The notes: generated by a model not told the origin, from the sequence alone. DNA of 44,693 nt from Solobacterium sp. (GCA_017421125.1 JAFOMZ010000014.1:1-44693), one strand, 5' to 3'. Positions 31,192 through 40,090 are shown, numbered from the stretch's first letter. Program-made: numbers and translations.

Positions 31192-32490
31192 ATGAAAAGA
31201 AGAAATATAGAAAAACTGTTCGCAGGCATAGCAGTCGTTCTGATGGCAGGATGTTCATCAGCTGCTGCATCAGCAGAAGAAAATACGTCGTCAAAAACGA
31301 TCGAAACAGCGGTGAGTGAAACAGCTGAGAGTAAAACTGCTTCACAGGAAAATACTCAGGGAGTCAATACATCGATCGATGTTTCAGTATCAGGCATGAT
31401 GTCAGCAGATGATATTTTCACTGATCGTGATCTGAAACAGACAGCGGACCTGACATCTGCGGTAAACTATACGGTTTCTGACAACTCGGATATCACCATT
31501 ACCTCAGAAGGCGTATATGTGATCAGCGGAACTGCAGAGGACTGCACGATCATTGTGGATGCAGCATCCGAAGATAAGGTCCAGATCGTGCTGGACGCAG
31601 TCAGTATTACGAATACAGACAGTCCTGCGATTTATGTGAAGTCAGCTGATAAAGTGTTTATAACGACCACTGATTCTGTAAATACGCTGACAGTGACCGG
31701 TGCATTTACGGCAGATGGTACCACCAATACAGACGCAGTCATCTTCTCAAAGGATGACATCGTCATCAACGGGACAGGTACACTGAATATCTCTTCAACA
31801 GGCAACGGGATCACATCCAAGGATGATCTGAAGATCACAGGCGGAACGCTGAATATCACATGTACGGATGATGCACTGGAAGCGAATGATTCAGTTGCGA
31901 TCGCCGGAGGCGATATCACGATCACCACGGATAAAGACGGCATCCACTGTGAAAATGATGAAGATGATACGGTCGGGTATGTTTATATCTGCGGCGGTAC
32001 ACTGGATATTACAAGCGATGATGACGGAATACACGGCACAACGATCGTGCAGATCGATGGCGGTACGATCATAGTAAACGGACATGAAGGAATTGAAGGA
32101 ACGTATGTCCAGATCAATGACGGAACGATCACTGTCAATGCCTCTGATGACGGGATCAATGCGGCAAGAAAATCAAATTCATATACACCGACTGTTGAGA
32201 TCAACGGCGGAGATCTGACGATCAAGATGGGCAGCGGCGATACAGACGCGATCGATTCCAACGGAAATCTTTATATCACCGGCGGGAATATCACCATTAC
32301 TGCACAGTTCGCGTTTGATTATGATGGTGCCGGACAGATGACCGGCGGAACAGTGATCGTGAACGGAACACAGATCACAGCACTCACCAACTCCATGATG
32401 GGCGGAGGAATGCAGGGCGGTTTCGGCGGCCAGCAGGGCGGCTTTGGCGGTCAGCAGGGCGGCTTCGGAGGTCATAAAGGAGGCCACTGA
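31192..32490 (+). CDS. Lipoprotein with parallel beta-helix carbohydrate-binding domain (Cthe_2159-like)
   Basis: 432 residues. A signal peptide ends in lipobox LMAGC (Cys21). A Ser/Thr/Glu-rich linker (22-70) leads to a repetitive right-handed beta-helix (about 85-395) whose turns read like DDGIHG, GGTLDITSDD, DGINA and GGDLTI, the pattern of the carbohydrate-binding domain family related to Clostridium Cthe_2159, which binds acidic polysaccharides and Ca2+. The C-terminus is three GGFGG(Q/H) repeats ending in HKGGH. It should sit on the outer face of the membrane and may bind pectin-like or mucin glycans; with uxaC in the same window, uronate polymers are an attractive but untested ligand. 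Confidence 0.85.
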   Translation: MKRRNIEKLFAGIAVVLMAGCSSAAASAEENTSSKTIETAVSETAESKTASQENTQGVNTSIDVSVSGMMSADDIFTDRDLKQTADLTSAVNYTVSDNSDITITSEGVYVISGTAEDCTIIVDAASEDKVQIVLDAVSITNTDSPAIYVKSADKVFITTTDSVNTLTVTGAFTADGTTNTDAVIFSKDDIVINGTGTLNISSTGNGITSKDDLKITGGTLNITCTDDALEANDSVAIAGGDITITTDKDGIHCENDEDDTVGYVYICGGTLDITSDDDGIHGTTIVQIDGGTIIVNGHEGIEGTYVQINDGTITVNASDDGINAARKSNSYTPTVEINGGDLTIKMGSGDTDAIDSNGNLYITGGNITITAQFAFDYDGAGQMTGGTVIVNGTQITALTNSMMGGGMQGGFGGQQGGFGGQQGGFGGHKGGH

Positions 32491-32504
32491 TATATCGGGC
32501 ATAG

Positions 32505-32531
32505 AACCGGGTCAAAATTGGTCCGGTTTTT
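32505..32531 (+). terminator. Terminator of the beta-helix lipoprotein gene
   Basis: AACCGG (32505-32510) pairs with CCGGTT (32523-32528), extended inward by wobble and GTC/GGT pairs; five Ts follow. Confidence 0.72.
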
Positions 32532-32533
32532 AT

Positions 32534-32606
32534 TCTTAACAGAATCTTAACAGGCTTGACACCAATGTTAACACTGTCTTAATACCCCGGATGATATACA
32601 TAAAAT
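32534..32606 (+). promoter_or_regulatory. Four TTAACA-type direct repeats upstream of the trkA-two-component operon
   Basis: TCTTAACA (32534), TCTTAACA (32545), TGTTAACA (32566) and TCTTAATA (32577) are spaced 11, 21 and 11 bases, on one face of the helix. TAAAAT at 32601-32606 is a -10 candidate 17 bases after the last repeat, which thus covers the -35. TTGACA (32556) with TTAATA at 17 bases is an alternative promoter. Direct repeats with an 11-bp period are how PhoP/OmpR-type regulators bind. Confidence 0.65.
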
Positions 32607-32634
32607 ATCAGAAGCATCGGAGGTATATCATAAT

Positions 32635-33285
32635 ATGAAATCAGTATTGGTGATCGGTATGGGGCGCTTTGGCAGGCATGCGGCTCATAAACTGTATGAT
32701 CTCGGTCATGATGTGATGGCAGTGGATATTAAAGAATCATCGATCAATGATGTGATTTCCTATGTGACATACGCACAGATCGGGGACAGTACAGACAGCA
32801 GGTTCCTGGGGAAACTCGGTGTCAGGGATTTTGATATGTGCATCGTGGCGATCGGTGATGATTTTCAGAGTTCCCTGGAAACCACCAGTCTGCTGAAAGA
32901 ACTTGGCGCACGTTTTGTCGTAGCCAGAGCCTGCCGTGATGTACATGCGAAATTCCTCCAGAGGAACGGAGCAGATGAAGTGGTTTATCCGGAAGCACAG
33001 CTTGGAGAGTGGATCGCGCTCAGATTCGGAACCGAACATATTCTGAATTTCTTCGAGATCGACCAGGATACGGCATTGTTTGAAGTACAGGTACCTAAAG
33101 CATGGGTCGGAAAAACACTCGGTCAGCTGGATGTCAGAAAGAAATACAGCGTCAATATCGTCGGTATCAAAGGGAATGGCAAGACAAATATCATGCTGAC
33201 ACCGGATACACGGTTCACTTCTGATACGTCTTTGCTTGTAGCTGGGGCCTATAAAGACGTTCAGAAGATGTTTAGCCGCAGATGA
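32635..33285 (+). CDS. trkA: TrkA/KtrA-type potassium uptake regulatory subunit (RCK protein)
   Basis: 216 residues: an RCK-N Rossmann domain with NAD/nucleotide loop VLVIGMGRFGRH (4-15) and acidic strand end AVDIK, then an RCK-C domain from about 135 (FEVQVPKAWVGKTLGQL). Such proteins gate KtrB/TrkH potassium channels in response to ATP/ADP or NADH. No membrane subunit gene lies in the window, so it must be elsewhere. It is the first gene of the unit with the small membrane ORF, the KdpD-like kinase and the response regulator, which links it to potassium control. CGGAGG precedes ATG 32635. Confidence 0.93.
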   Translation: MKSVLVIGMGRFGRHAAHKLYDLGHDVMAVDIKESSINDVISYVTYAQIGDSTDSRFLGKLGVRDFDMCIVAIGDDFQSSLETTSLLKELGARFVVARACRDVHAKFLQRNGADEVVYPEAQLGEWIALRFGTEHILNFFEIDQDTALFEVQVPKAWVGKTLGQLDVRKKYSVNIVGIKGNGKTNIMLTPDTRFTSDTSLLVAGAYKDVQKMFSRR

Positions 33286-33301
33286 ATGTTTCAGGTGTGC
33301 T

Positions 33302-33514
33302 ATGATATCTTTAGAATTTGTGATCGTGGTTGGTACGGTAATGATGATGGGCCTCACATTGTACGGTGCCAATAAACTGAGCAGTTATCTGATCGATCTG
33401 CAGCTTCATCGTGTGAAAGAAAAAACCGGATCTGAAGAAGATCATTATTTATCTTTAGCGGAAAAGGATACTGAACATGAGCGATACCGTGTCGGAAAAA
33501 AAGTATCAGGATGA
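33302..33514 (+). CDS. Small single-span membrane protein between trkA and the sensor kinase
   Basis: 70 residues: one N-terminal hydrophobic helix (about 4-24: LEFVIVVGTVMMMGLTLYG) and a charged tail. AGGTG lies five to six bases before ATG 33302, 16 bases after the trkA stop. Its 3' end overlaps the kinase gene by 38 bases in another frame, suggesting translational coupling. I recognise no family. It may be a small partner of the kinase or of a potassium channel (inference from position). Confidence 0.6.
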   Translation: MISLEFVIVVGTVMMMGLTLYGANKLSSYLIDLQLHRVKEKTGSEEDHYLSLAEKDTEHERYRVGKKVSG

Positions 33515-35342
33515 GCATATTCTTGTATGCCTGTCATCTTCGCCTTCCAATGCGAAGGTGATTTTATATGCTGCGCAGATGAAGGCGTCGCTTGATGCAA
33601 GGCTGACAGCAGTGTATGTCCAGTCTCCGTCTCCATATTACGGAACTTCCAGCCAGGATGCTGAGCGTCTGAAACAGAATACAGATCTGGCTCGTGCGAA
33701 CGGTGCTGACGTGAAATATATCAAAGGCGATGATATCGCTTATCAGATCAGTCAGTTTGCTGAAGCAAATGGTATTACCAGGATCGTCATCGGACGCAGC
33801 ATGCACAGAAGCGGCAAATGGATGAAGCGTTCCCTGCTGGACCAGATCCTGAGATATATATCGGATATTGCGATTGATATCATTCCTGATAAGGATATGA
33901 AGACATACAGCCTGAATCGTCTTGGCGGTCTGTTCGGTTTCTCATGGATGGATCTTTTGAAGTCACTGGCTGTATTTGCGGCTGTGACCCTGATCGGAGA
34001 AGTGTTCTACCTGAGCCATTTTTCGGAAGCGAATATCATCATGGTATATATTCTTGGCGCTGTCGTGCTCTCGCTTGTGACAGAATACCAGATCTACAGC
34101 CTGATCAGTTCCACTGCCAGTGTCGTCCTGTTTAATTTCCTGTTTACCGAACCACGGTTTACTTTGTTTGTGTATGAAACAGGTTATCCTTTTACATTCC
34201 TGGTCATGTTTCTGGTTTCGTTTATTACCAGTACCCTGGCTGTCAGACTGAAATATACTGCTAAACAGTCAGCAGAAACAGTCAACCGTACAATGATCCT
34301 TCTGGACACCAATAAAATGCTGGATCTTGCGGCGACTGAGGATGAAATCATCAATACAACGCTGACCCAGATCCGGAAGCTTCTGAAGCGGGAAGTTCTG
34401 TACGGGAAGGAAAAGCAGGAAATGGAACAGAAGTACCTGAATCTTCCTGTCCACATCAACAGGATGGATATCGGATGCTTCAGCGTAGATATCGAGGATA
34501 AACCGCTGGATACGGATGAGATGAACATTGCACAGTCGATCGTTTCGGAATGTTCACTGGCGCTAACAAATATGTTCAACAGACATGCAAGAGAACAGGC
34601 AGAATCCGCTGCACAGAATGAAAAATACCGGGCAAATCTTCTGAGAACGATCTCTCATGATCTGAGGACTCCTCTTACAGGTATTTACGGCAATGCAAGC
34701 AATCTGCTGAGCAACGGAGATCAGATCGATCCGGGGATCAGAAATGAGATGTACCAGGATATGTTTGATGATTCAAGCTGGCTGATCGGACTGGTTGAGA
34801 ATCTGCTCTCTGTTTCGAGAATGAATCAGGAAGAAGTACGTTTGCAGATCCAGATCGAAGAGATCGGCGATATCATAGATGAGGCATTAAGACATATCAA
34901 CCGTCTGAAGGACAGGCACAGCATCATATTCCACAGGACTGACCCGGTGTTTGTTATGGTTGATGGAAAACTGATCGTTCAGGTGATTATCAATATCATT
35001 AATAATGCAATCAAGTATACGCAGGAGCATTCACGTATTGAGATCAGTTATGAACAGGAAGGAGAAATGCTTCTGGTGCATGTTGCCGATAACGGGCCCG
35101 GTGTTCCTGACGATCAGAAAGAAAAGATATTTGATATTTTCTACAGCGGGGGAAATGAAGTCTCTGACAGATCCAGAAGCAGCGGACTTGGCCTGTATCT
35201 GTGCAGGTCGATCATAGATGCGCATCAAGGAAGAATATATGTGACGGACAACGATCCGCAGGGAGCAGTATTTACATTTACACTGCCGGTGAATGAGGTG
35301 AGTATCAATGAAACAGATTCAGATATTGACAATAGAAGATGA
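33477..35342 (+). CDS. KdpD-like sensor histidine kinase lacking the N-terminal KdpD domain
   Basis: 621 residues. It begins directly with a universal-stress-protein-like domain (about 14-140: HILVCLSSSPSNAK, IVIGRSMHRSG), followed by four transmembrane helices of the DUF4118 type (about 160-260), a GAF-like linker, and the kinase core: H-box RTISHDLRTPL (His near 394), N-box NNAIKY, G1 DNGPGVPDDQ, G2 SSGLGLYL. Classical KdpD is about 900 residues with a P-loop-containing KdpD domain at the front; that domain is missing here, and no kdpFABC genes are near. AAAGGA precedes ATG 33477. The response regulator overlaps its end by 35 bases. Probably a turgor or K+ sensor at the plasma membrane. Confidence 0.92.
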   Translation: MSDTVSEKKYQDEHILVCLSSSPSNAKVILYAAQMKASLDARLTAVYVQSPSPYYGTSSQDAERLKQNTDLARANGADVKYIKGDDIAYQISQFAEANGITRIVIGRSMHRSGKWMKRSLLDQILRYISDIAIDIIPDKDMKTYSLNRLGGLFGFSWMDLLKSLAVFAAVTLIGEVFYLSHFSEANIIMVYILGAVVLSLVTEYQIYSLISSTASVVLFNFLFTEPRFTLFVYETGYPFTFLVMFLVSFITSTLAVRLKYTAKQSAETVNRTMILLDTNKMLDLAATEDEIINTTLTQIRKLLKREVLYGKEKQEMEQKYLNLPVHINRMDIGCFSVDIEDKPLDTDEMNIAQSIVSECSLALTNMFNRHAREQAESAAQNEKYRANLLRTISHDLRTPLTGIYGNASNLLSNGDQIDPGIRNEMYQDMFDDSSWLIGLVENLLSVSRMNQEEVRLQIQIEEIGDIIDEALRHINRLKDRHSIIFHRTDPVFVMVDGKLIVQVIINIINNAIKYTQEHSRIEISYEQEGEMLLVHVADNGPGVPDDQKEKIFDIFYSGGNEVSDRSRSSGLGLYLCRSIIDAHQGRIYVTDNDPQGAVFTFTLPVNEVSINETDSDIDNRR

Positions 35343-36003
35343 CAATTCGGTCAGAAACCTGATCTCCGCAACACTATCCATGCGTGAGTACAATGTGATC
35401 ACGGCAGCCAATGGGGCTTCCGGGATCATGCTGGCAACATCGCACCATCCCGATATCATTCTGCTCGACCTCGGCCTGCCTGATATGGATGGGATCATGG
35501 TGATCGGACGGATCCGGACATGGTCGCAGGTACCCATCATTGTTCTGAGTGCGCGCAGTGAAACAGCCGACAAGATCGAAGCACTGGACGCAGGCGCGGA
35601 CGATTATCTGACCAAACCATTCTCCGTAGAAGAACTGATGGCGAGGATCAGGGCGGCACAGAGGAGATCAGTGCTGGAGAAAAAAGAGTATCCTGAAAAC
35701 CCGGAATTCGTTAACGGAAAACTGAGGATCAATTATGCGGCAGGACTGGCATATCTGAATCAGAACGAGCTGAAGCTGACACCGATCGAATATAAACTTC
35801 TCTGTCTGCTTGCTGTCAATATCGGCAAAGTGCTGACAAGAAACTATATCATCAAAGAGATATGGGGAAGCGTTTCGGAAAATGATTCCGGTTCCCTGAG
35901 AGTGTTCATTACATCTTTGCGGAAAAAACTGGAGACAGATGATAATGAACCGAGTATGATCCAGACTCATGTCGGGATCGGATATCAGATGATACGTCTC
36001 TGA
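35308..36003 (+). CDS. KdpE-like OmpR-family response regulator
   Basis: 231 residues. Receiver domain (1-120): acidic pair in TIEDDNS, phosphoacceptor Asp in IILLDLGLPDMDG, the Ser/Thr switch in IIVLSAR, the Lys in YLTKPFS. Winged-helix output domain (about 130-230): LNQNELKLTPIEYKLLCLLAVNIGKVLTRNYIIKEIWG. It starts inside the kinase gene (GAGGTGAG before ATG 35308), so the two are coupled. As an OmpR-type regulator it is the natural candidate to bind the TTAACA repeats at 32534-32584 (inference). Confidence 0.95.
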   Translation: MKQIQILTIEDDNSVRNLISATLSMREYNVITAANGASGIMLATSHHPDIILLDLGLPDMDGIMVIGRIRTWSQVPIIVLSARSETADKIEALDAGADDYLTKPFSVEELMARIRAAQRRSVLEKKEYPENPEFVNGKLRINYAAGLAYLNQNELKLTPIEYKLLCLLAVNIGKVLTRNYIIKEIWGSVSENDSGSLRVFITSLRKKLETDDNEPSMIQTHVGIGYQMIRL

Positions 36004-36019
36004 TTACGCAAGAAAACAG

Positions 36020-36072
36020 CAGTGCCGTTTTCCGACATGTATGATCATGTATGGAAAAAACGGCACTGTTTT
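36020..36072 (+). terminator. Long terminator after the response regulator
   Basis: CAGTGCCG (36020-36027) with CGGCACTG (36061-36068), extended inward by TTTTCC/GGAAAA and ACAT/ATGT helices; four Ts follow. Confidence 0.82.
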
Positions 36073-36181
36073 CATAATTATTCATTCCTGGTCACGAATT
36101 ACTTTGAGAATGCCCCGGTATTCATGACTCAATTTGTTCAAATCTGTATAATGGAGTTCAAAGAAAGGGCAATAAAGTATT

Positions 36182-37522
36182 ATGAAGTTTGATAAAGATC
36201 TGTTTATTAGGCACTTGCAGGGCATGGTACAGATTCCTACCGTCTCCAGCAGTGACCCGGAAAAGACACGTGTGGAGGAATTCAAAAAGCTGCATGCTTA
36301 TCTGGAAGAAGCATATCCGCTTGTTCATCGTACATTAAAGCGTGAAGTGATTGGCAAATGCGCACTGCTGTATACATGGAAGGGTACCGGAAAGTCTGAA
36401 CAGCTTCCGCTGCTGATGACAGCACATCAGGACGTTGTTCCGGAAGGAGACCATTCGATGTGGAAATATCCTCCGTTTTCAGGGTATCTGGATGAAGACG
36501 GTATTCTTCATGGCAGAGGAACGACGGATTCCAAGTGCAATATCCAGGCATATCTGGATGCCTTGGAACTGCTGATCGCTGATGGTTTCGTACCTGACTA
36601 TGATCTTTATCTTGCGTTTGGATATAACGAAGAGATCATGGGCGGTCCGGGTGCTGCCGGACAGATCCTGCATGATGAACTGAAAAGCAGAGGAATAGAA
36701 CTCGGTATGGCGATCGATGAATGCGGCGGTGTTTCCCGCAGGGAAGACGGCAGTTATATCGCGACGATATTCGTTTCCGAAAAAGGTTATGCGGATCACG
36801 AGTTCTATGTAGATGACAAAGGCGGTCATTCTGCATATCCGCCGGTACATAATGCACTTGGTAAACTCGGAAAGGCAATTTATGATCTTGAGTGCAGCCG
36901 TATGGAACCGCATCTATGCGAGCCTGTTATCCGTCAGATGAAGGCTTCCGCACCGTTCATTGAAGGGGACTTCAAGCCGTTCTATGAAGATCCGGAAGGC
37001 AATGAGGAAACATTGAAAAAACTGGCTGAGACAGAGAAATCGATCAATCAGATGATGAGAACGACCACGACACCGACTATGGCAAAGGGAAGCGATCAGG
37101 CAAATATTCTGCCTGAACATGCTTCTGTGATCACCAACAGCCGTATCCTGCCGGGTGAAACGCTTGAACAGCTGGAGCAGCATTTCCGTGAAGTGATGCC
37201 TGAAGAGGTGCAGTTCCGTCTTATCAAGGGACATAACCCGCCTGCGGTATCATCTTCTGACAGCTATGGATATCATCTGCTTCAGGAGATCATGGAAGAA
37301 AAGTATCCGGGTATTACGTTTATACCTTCTATGATGGCAGGCGGAACTGACTCCAGATATTATTGTGATCTGTCTCCCACACGCAGTGTCTACAGATTTA
37401 CAGGTATCTTTGAAAGCGGACGGTCGGGAGGAGCACATTCTGTCAATGAACACATTGATACGGAGATCCTTTGTGATAACGTGGAATTCTACGTTAATCT
37501 GTTCAGCAGATACGGAAAATAA
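36182..37522 (+). CDS. M20-family metallopeptidase (carboxypeptidase/dipeptidase type)
   Basis: 446 residues. The co-catalytic zinc ligands are in order: His in LMTAHQDVVP, bridging Asp in GRGTTDSKCN, Glu pair in GYNEEIMGG, Asp in AIDECGG, and the late His in SVNEHI, with MAGGTDSRYY. KGGHSAYPP marks the dimerisation domain. This is the CPS1/PM20D1-like branch, cleaving N-acyl amino acids or dipeptides. AAAGGG lies about 12 bases before ATG 36182. Cytosolic. Monocistronic with a bidirectional terminator. Confidence 0.92.
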   Translation: MKFDKDLFIRHLQGMVQIPTVSSSDPEKTRVEEFKKLHAYLEEAYPLVHRTLKREVIGKCALLYTWKGTGKSEQLPLLMTAHQDVVPEGDHSMWKYPPFSGYLDEDGILHGRGTTDSKCNIQAYLDALELLIADGFVPDYDLYLAFGYNEEIMGGPGAAGQILHDELKSRGIELGMAIDECGGVSRREDGSYIATIFVSEKGYADHEFYVDDKGGHSAYPPVHNALGKLGKAIYDLECSRMEPHLCEPVIRQMKASAPFIEGDFKPFYEDPEGNEETLKKLAETEKSINQMMRTTTTPTMAKGSDQANILPEHASVITNSRILPGETLEQLEQHFREVMPEEVQFRLIKGHNPPAVSSSDSYGYHLLQEIMEEKYPGITFIPSMMAGGTDSRYYCDLSPTRSVYRFTGIFESGRSGGAHSVNEHIDTEILCDNVEFYVNLFSRYGK

Positions 37523-37537
37523 CAATTCAGCACATGA

Positions 37538-37566
37538 AAAACAGAGCAATGCCAGCTCTGTTTTTT
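37538..37566. terminator. Bidirectional terminator between M20 peptidase and nitroreductase genes
   Basis: AAAACAGAGC and GCTCTGTTTT arms (ACAGAGC 37541-37547, GCTCTGT 37555-37561) carry Ts after the stem on the plus strand and As before it, so it can end both converging messages. Confidence 0.85.
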
Positions 37567-37595
37567 GAATGGGCATTCAGATGTATTTTTCAGGG

Positions 37596-38120
37596 TCAGT
37601 CAATATGAAATACACGGTTCTGCCTGCGCGGGGCTGCTGAAGGAAGCTCATAATCTGCATAGCCCAGAATACAGTTGCCTATTCCTTCATATTCTTCTTC
37701 GATGCCCAGATGCTTCAGGAGGGCCTTGCCTTCTTCATCTTCAAAGGTTTCCCTGGCTCTGTGGATCCAGCAGGAGTCTACGCCAAGTGCGTGTGCGGCA
37801 AGCATCAGGTTGCCCATAACAAGGCTTCCGTCATATACTTTTGCGCCGCTTGCTTTCGGGGCAAGGACGACAAGGACTGCGGGTGCATTGTAGAACGGGT
37901 CAGGACGCTTTTTTGCATCGTATTTTGCGTTCAGTCTGCTGAGCAGATCACGTGTTTCTTTATCTGTCACAGCCAGAATGATCGCTGCCTGTTTTCCGTT
38001 TGAGCTTGCGGCATACAGACCGGCCTCAATGATCTGTTCGATCAGGGCAGGATCGACAGGGTCGGATCTGTATTTTTTACAGGAACGTCGGCTAATAATG
38101 TTTTGCAGTACAGTATTCAT
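37596..38120 (-). CDS. Nitroreductase-family FMN oxidoreductase
   Basis: 174 residues. The N-terminal ISRRSCKKY holds the FMN phosphate-binding Arg residues, followed by LYAASSNGKQAAIIL and the C-terminal GIEEEYEGIGNCILGYAD. It is a short, homodimeric nitroreductase using NAD(P)H on nitro compounds or quinones. Its ribosome site AAAGGAG overlaps the stop of the broken MATE gene (TGAAAGGAG), so they are one operon. Confidence 0.92.
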   Translation of the reverse strand: MNTVLQNIISRRSCKKYRSDPVDPALIEQIIEAGLYAASSNGKQAAIILAVTDKETRDLLSRLNAKYDAKKRPDPFYNAPAVLVVLAPKASGAKVYDGSLVMGNLMLAAHALGVDSCWIHRARETFEDEEGKALLKHLGIEEEYEGIGNCILGYADYELPSAAPRRQNRVFHID

Positions 38121-38135
38121 AATTCAGCACTCCTT

Positions 38136-39506
38136 TCACGCTTGTTTCTGCTGATTCAGGTATGGACGTTTGATCGTAAAGTAATAATATGTGAAGGCAA
38201 GCAGGGTAGAGCAGGTCCATCCTACAGGCCATGAGATAAACACCAGACGGATATCATGGTTGATATGCATTGCAATCGCAAGATAAAGCTGTCTGATAAA
38301 GATCAGGCTTGTGATCGTTGTGATCATTGTAACAGTAGATTTGCCGAATCCCCTGACTGAATTGGACAGTACCTGATGAAATGACTGAAGAAAGTAAAGA
38401 GGCAGAAGTGTGTGCATCATCGTGACTGCATAACTGATCGCTTCAGGATTGTTTGTGAACAGTGAAGCTGCCTGAGGCGCCAGAAAATAAAGAGGAACGG
38501 CTAGACATACATAAACGACCAGGTTGATGAAGATGACATAGCGTATGCCTTTGAAGGCGCGTTCATATTTTTCGGCACCGACACACTGTCCGACATAAGT
38601 CGTGCATGACTGACCGAGTGATACGGTGATCTAGCTGATATAATTGTCGATCTTCTTCCCTGCACCTGCACCAGCCATTGCATATGTGCCGAAGCTGTTG
38701 ATATAGCGCTGCACAAAGAGGTTCGAGAATGTAACGAGGCATGATTGGATCGCAGCAGGAATTCCCAGCTGCAGGATCTCCAATAGAAGAGGTACGTTTA
38801 CTTTCAGGTCCTGCGGGACAAGCCGGTATACATCATCTGTTCTGAGCATTTTCCGGGTCACAAGGAAGAATGATTCTGACTGTGACAGAATGGTTGCGAA
38901 AGCAACACCGGCAACTCCCATGTGAAGCACTACAACAAACAGGATATCCAGGACGATATTAGTCAGGGATGCGCATACCAGGAAGATAAAGGGAGAACGT
39001 GAATCACCGACCGATCTCAGCACACCTGCCTGTACATTGTACATGGAGGTAAAGATGATACCGATCAGATAGATCCGCAGGTAAACCATCGCTTCCGGGT
39101 ATACATCTTCCGGACAGCTGACGATCCTGAGGAGCAGAGGGGACAGCAGTTCTCCGATCACCAGCATGACCATTCCCATGATCATGGCGAAGGTCAGAGA
39201 GGTATGAATGGATTCGTGCAGACGCTCACGGTTTCCGGCACCGAAGTACCGCGAGAAAGCAACGCCTGCTCCAACGGATAATCCGGTAAAAAAGCCGATG
39301 ATGACCTGAGAAATATCCGAGCATGATGTGACTGCCGCAAGTGCAGTAACACCGACTGCTCTGCCGACAACAATACTGTCTACACTGTTGTACAGATTCT
39401 GGAATAATTGCCCGGCAAGAAGCGGCAGGGCAAAAAGAATGATGTTTTTAATGATGTTTCCCTCTGTCAGGTTCACGGATCTGCGTTCATATCTGCCTGC
39501 TGTCAT
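38136..39506 (-). pseudogene. MATE-family efflux transporter gene interrupted by in-frame TAG
   Basis: From ATG 39506 (GGAG upstream; TTG 39518 also in frame) the frame encodes the first seven or so helices of a MATE transporter: NIILFALPLLAGQLFQNLYNSVDSIVVGR and so on to GKKIDNYIS. TAG at 38631-38633 then stops it. The same frame continues without shift for 164 more codons (ITVSLGQSCTTYVGQ, VIFINLVVYVCLAVPLYF, ending KRPYLNQQKQA) to TGA 38136-38138. The SLGQ..TYVGQ block is conserved in MATE proteins and directly follows the stop, so the interruption is a single codon, one base from TTG, CAG, TGG or others. Full length would be about 456 residues, normal for the family. Substrate would have been a drug or metabolite, exchanged for Na+ or H+. 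Confidence 0.88.
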
Positions 39507-39573
39507 AAACTTCTCCAATCAGCTGATATGATCATATTATTTGTATCAATCAACTTACTGCCTGAATTCATCA

Positions 39574-39579
39574 TATAAT
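39574..39579 (+). promoter_or_regulatory. -10 hexamer before ogt
   Basis: TATAAT at 39574-39579, 20 bases before ATG 39599. No clear -35. Confidence 0.45.
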
Positions 39580-39598
39580 AAATAAAAGGGAAACAATT

Positions 39599-40069
39599 AT
39601 GGAATGTATCATTGAAACACCTGTTGGAAATCTTCTGCTCCGGGAAACCGGTCTGGGTATTTCGGAGATATCTTTTACAGATCAGCCGGCATGCATGAAT
39701 GACGGCAGGTTTTTAAAGATGGCTGCAGACCAGCTGGAGGAATACTTTTCGGGAAAGCGTACTGTTTTTGAACTTCCGCTTGATCTGAGAGGAACAGCAT
39801 TTCAGAAACAGGTATGGGAAGCACTTTGCAGGATCCCGTTTGGAGAAACGAGAAGTTATCAGGAGATCGCCTGCGGGATCGGCAGACCGAAAGCCGTCAG
39901 GGCTGTCGGCATGGCCTGCCATGTCAACCCGGTGGTGATCGCTGTCCCGTGTCACCGGGTGATCGGAAAGAACGGATCGCTGACAGGGTTCGGCGGAGGC
40001 CTTGACAGGAAAAGCTTTCTGTTGAATTTTGAACGGATGAACATGGATTTGCGAAATAGTGATAGTTAG
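39599..40069 (+). CDS. ogt: Methylated-DNA--protein-cysteine methyltransferase
   Basis: 156 residues. The acceptor Cys is in VIAVPCHRVIG (about 117-127), the recognition helix in KAVRAVGMACHVNP with the Arg finger, and FQKQVWEALCRIPFGETRSYQEIA is the conserved entry to the C-terminal domain. It removes methyl groups from O6-methylguanine by suicidal transfer to its own Cys. AAAGGG precedes ATG 39599. It is followed by the GH1 gene 51 bases later, which has its own -10 (TATAAT 40086-40091). Confidence 0.95.
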   Translation: MECIIETPVGNLLLRETGLGISEISFTDQPACMNDGRFLKMAADQLEEYFSGKRTVFELPLDLRGTAFQKQVWEALCRIPFGETRSYQEIACGIGRPKAVRAVGMACHVNPVVIAVPCHRVIGKNGSLTGFGGGLDRKSFLLNFERMNMDLRNSDS

Positions 40070-40090
40070 GCGGTTTTCCATCATATATAA

